Assembly (NCBI GenBank): GCA_018665625.1
Contig: JABJCF010000266.1
Span: 1-5,229, forward strand
Length of the DNA stretch: 5,229 bases
From: Nitrospina sp.
GTDB lineage: Bacteria > Nitrospinota > Nitrospinia > Nitrospinales > VA-1
Direction: 5' to 3'
Shown: one piece after another, positions 4,793-5,229 of the stretch
How the letters are laid out: each line of letters opens with the position of its first letter
How positions within the stretch are numbered: position 1 is the stretch's first letter
Translations under genes and position numbers: made by a program
Notes under the pieces: generated by a model
Databases searched by the model: none
Told to the model about the DNA's origin: nothing
The model's input: the letters and a program-made list of their open reading frames with translations, nothing else

Positions 4793-5229
4793 GTGGCCAG
4801 TGTTGAATATCTTATAAAACAATTTTTGACCCCAGATAAAAAGAATCTGGATTTGAGTAATCAGAATATTGGAGACAAGGGGGCGATCACCCTTTCTAAA
4901 TCAAAAAGCATAAAACGCTTAAAAAAGCTTATGCTTCCAAATAATAATATTAGTGATGAAGGTATCATAGCCATAGCCAATTCTGAAAACTTCAAGAACC
5001 TGACGGACTTGGATATCTATGGAAATGTGATCAGTGATGATGGGGTTAAAGCGATAGCCGAATCTCCCTATATGTCCAATTTGAAGAAACTGAGTTTATA
5101 TGGCAACCTTGTAGAAGATGAAGGTGCGAAGGCTATTGCAGAGTCTCAGATTCTCTCAAAACTCAAACATCTATTTATTACTTCGAACCGAATTCGCCGT
5201 GAAGGTATTGAAGCATTAAAAAATGCAAA
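4793..5229 (+). CDS. Ribonuclease-inhibitor-type leucine-rich-repeat protein (N-terminal part, cut by window edge)
   Basis: The frame opens at GTG 4793, the only start after an in-frame TAA at 4784, and runs off the right edge after 145 whole codons. The N-terminus (VASVEYLIKQFLTPDKKNLD) has no signal peptide or membrane segment, so a cytoplasmic protein is expected. From about residue 17 it is leucine-rich repeats of the pattern LxxLxLxxNxIxDxGxxAIA, as in the ribonuclease-inhibitor class. A degenerate first unit is followed by units beginning at Leu43, Leu70, Leu97 and Leu124, each exactly 27 residues apart. Conserved positions include Asn in the LPNNNI, IYGNVI, LYGNLV and TSNRI segments and the DEG/DDG/REG turns. 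Such solenoids bind proteins; the partner cannot be told from this fragment. There is no clear Shine-Dalgarno before the GTG, so a later start such as TTG 4826 cannot be excluded, although residues from 19 on are clearly coding. Total length and any C-terminal domain are unknown. Confidence 0.78.
   Translation, partial: MASVEYLIKQFLTPDKKNLDLSNQNIGDKGAITLSKSKSIKRLKKLMLPNNNISDEGIIAIANSENFKNLTDLDIYGNVISDDGVKAIAESPYMSNLKKLSLYGNLVEDEGAKAIAESQILSKLKHLFITSNRIRREGIEALKNA
4919..5229 (+). repeat. 81-bp periodic LRR-coding repeats
   Basis: Within the last gene, repeat units begin at 4919, 5000, 5081 and 5162, each 81 bases (27 codons), the fourth cut by the window edge. The middle units share the most, for example Y-G-N, D-(E/D)-G and K-A-I-A-E-S in units starting at 5000 and 5081, consistent with recent unit duplication. 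Divergence at DNA level is substantial, so this is a protein repeat rather than a simple tandem DNA repeat. Confidence 0.75.

Noticed and set aside
4780..4806. Eight-codon ORF (MVISCGQC) overlapping GTG 4793
   Set aside because: Could act as a leader for coupling, but it has no RBS and such short frames are expected by chance.
1..5229. CRISPR array, insertion sequence, tRNA or rRNA
   Set aside because: No regularly spaced direct repeats with unique spacers, no transposase motifs or terminal inverted repeats, and no cloverleaf or rRNA-like segments were seen; the window is nearly filled by protein genes.

Overview
This is a compact, moderately AT-rich bacterial stretch in which every supported gene reads on the + strand. 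Two predicted periplasmic thiol-redox proteins with Sec-type signal peptides point to a diderm (Gram-negative-type) bacterium. The large DHH-CBS-CBS-tRNA nucleotidyltransferase fusion is an architecture I associate with Deltaproteobacteria-like lineages, Aquificota and relatives such as Nitrospinota. A low-GC member of one of those groups fits, but there is no rRNA or other taxonomic marker here, so this is an inference.

Layout: (1) 1-176, the last 57 codons of an Mrp/ApbC-type P-loop ATPase (Fe-S cluster carrier). (2) 177-409, a non-coding stretch with a 9-bp direct repeat, a 7-bp inverted repeat and a possible promoter. (3) 410-1480, an exported protein joining a SurA-N-like chaperone segment to a DsbA-type thioredoxin domain (CPFC, cis-proline GTP). 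(4) 1510-2025, a free-standing DsbD N-terminal (alpha) domain with its own signal peptide and a C-x4-C pair. (5) 2026-2114, a short spacer with a small AT-rich hairpin and a possible promoter just before the next start codon. (6) 2115-4730, an 871-residue fusion of DHH/DHHA1 phosphoesterase, two CBS domains and a class II tRNA nucleotidyltransferase (CCA- or A-adding). (7) 4793 to the right edge, the start of a ribonuclease-inhibitor-type leucine-rich-repeat protein with an exact 27-residue period, cut by the window.

Genes 3 and 4 are 29 bases apart and probably co-transcribed. One is a dithiol-disulfide oxidoreductase and the other is the kind of domain that passes electrons to periplasmic thiol proteins, so they may form a redox pair. 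The fusion protein is cytoplasmic and acts on tRNA 3' ends, with DHH and CBS modules that suggest coupling to nucleotide turnover or adenylate sensing. The LRR protein has no recognisable functional partner here.

No mobile elements, CRISPR arrays, tRNAs, rRNAs or convincing intrinsic terminators were seen. I found no clear undescribed system. The best leads are the redox pair, the unexplained DHH half of the fusion, the poor Shine-Dalgarno sequences at several starts, and the short repeats upstream of gene 3.
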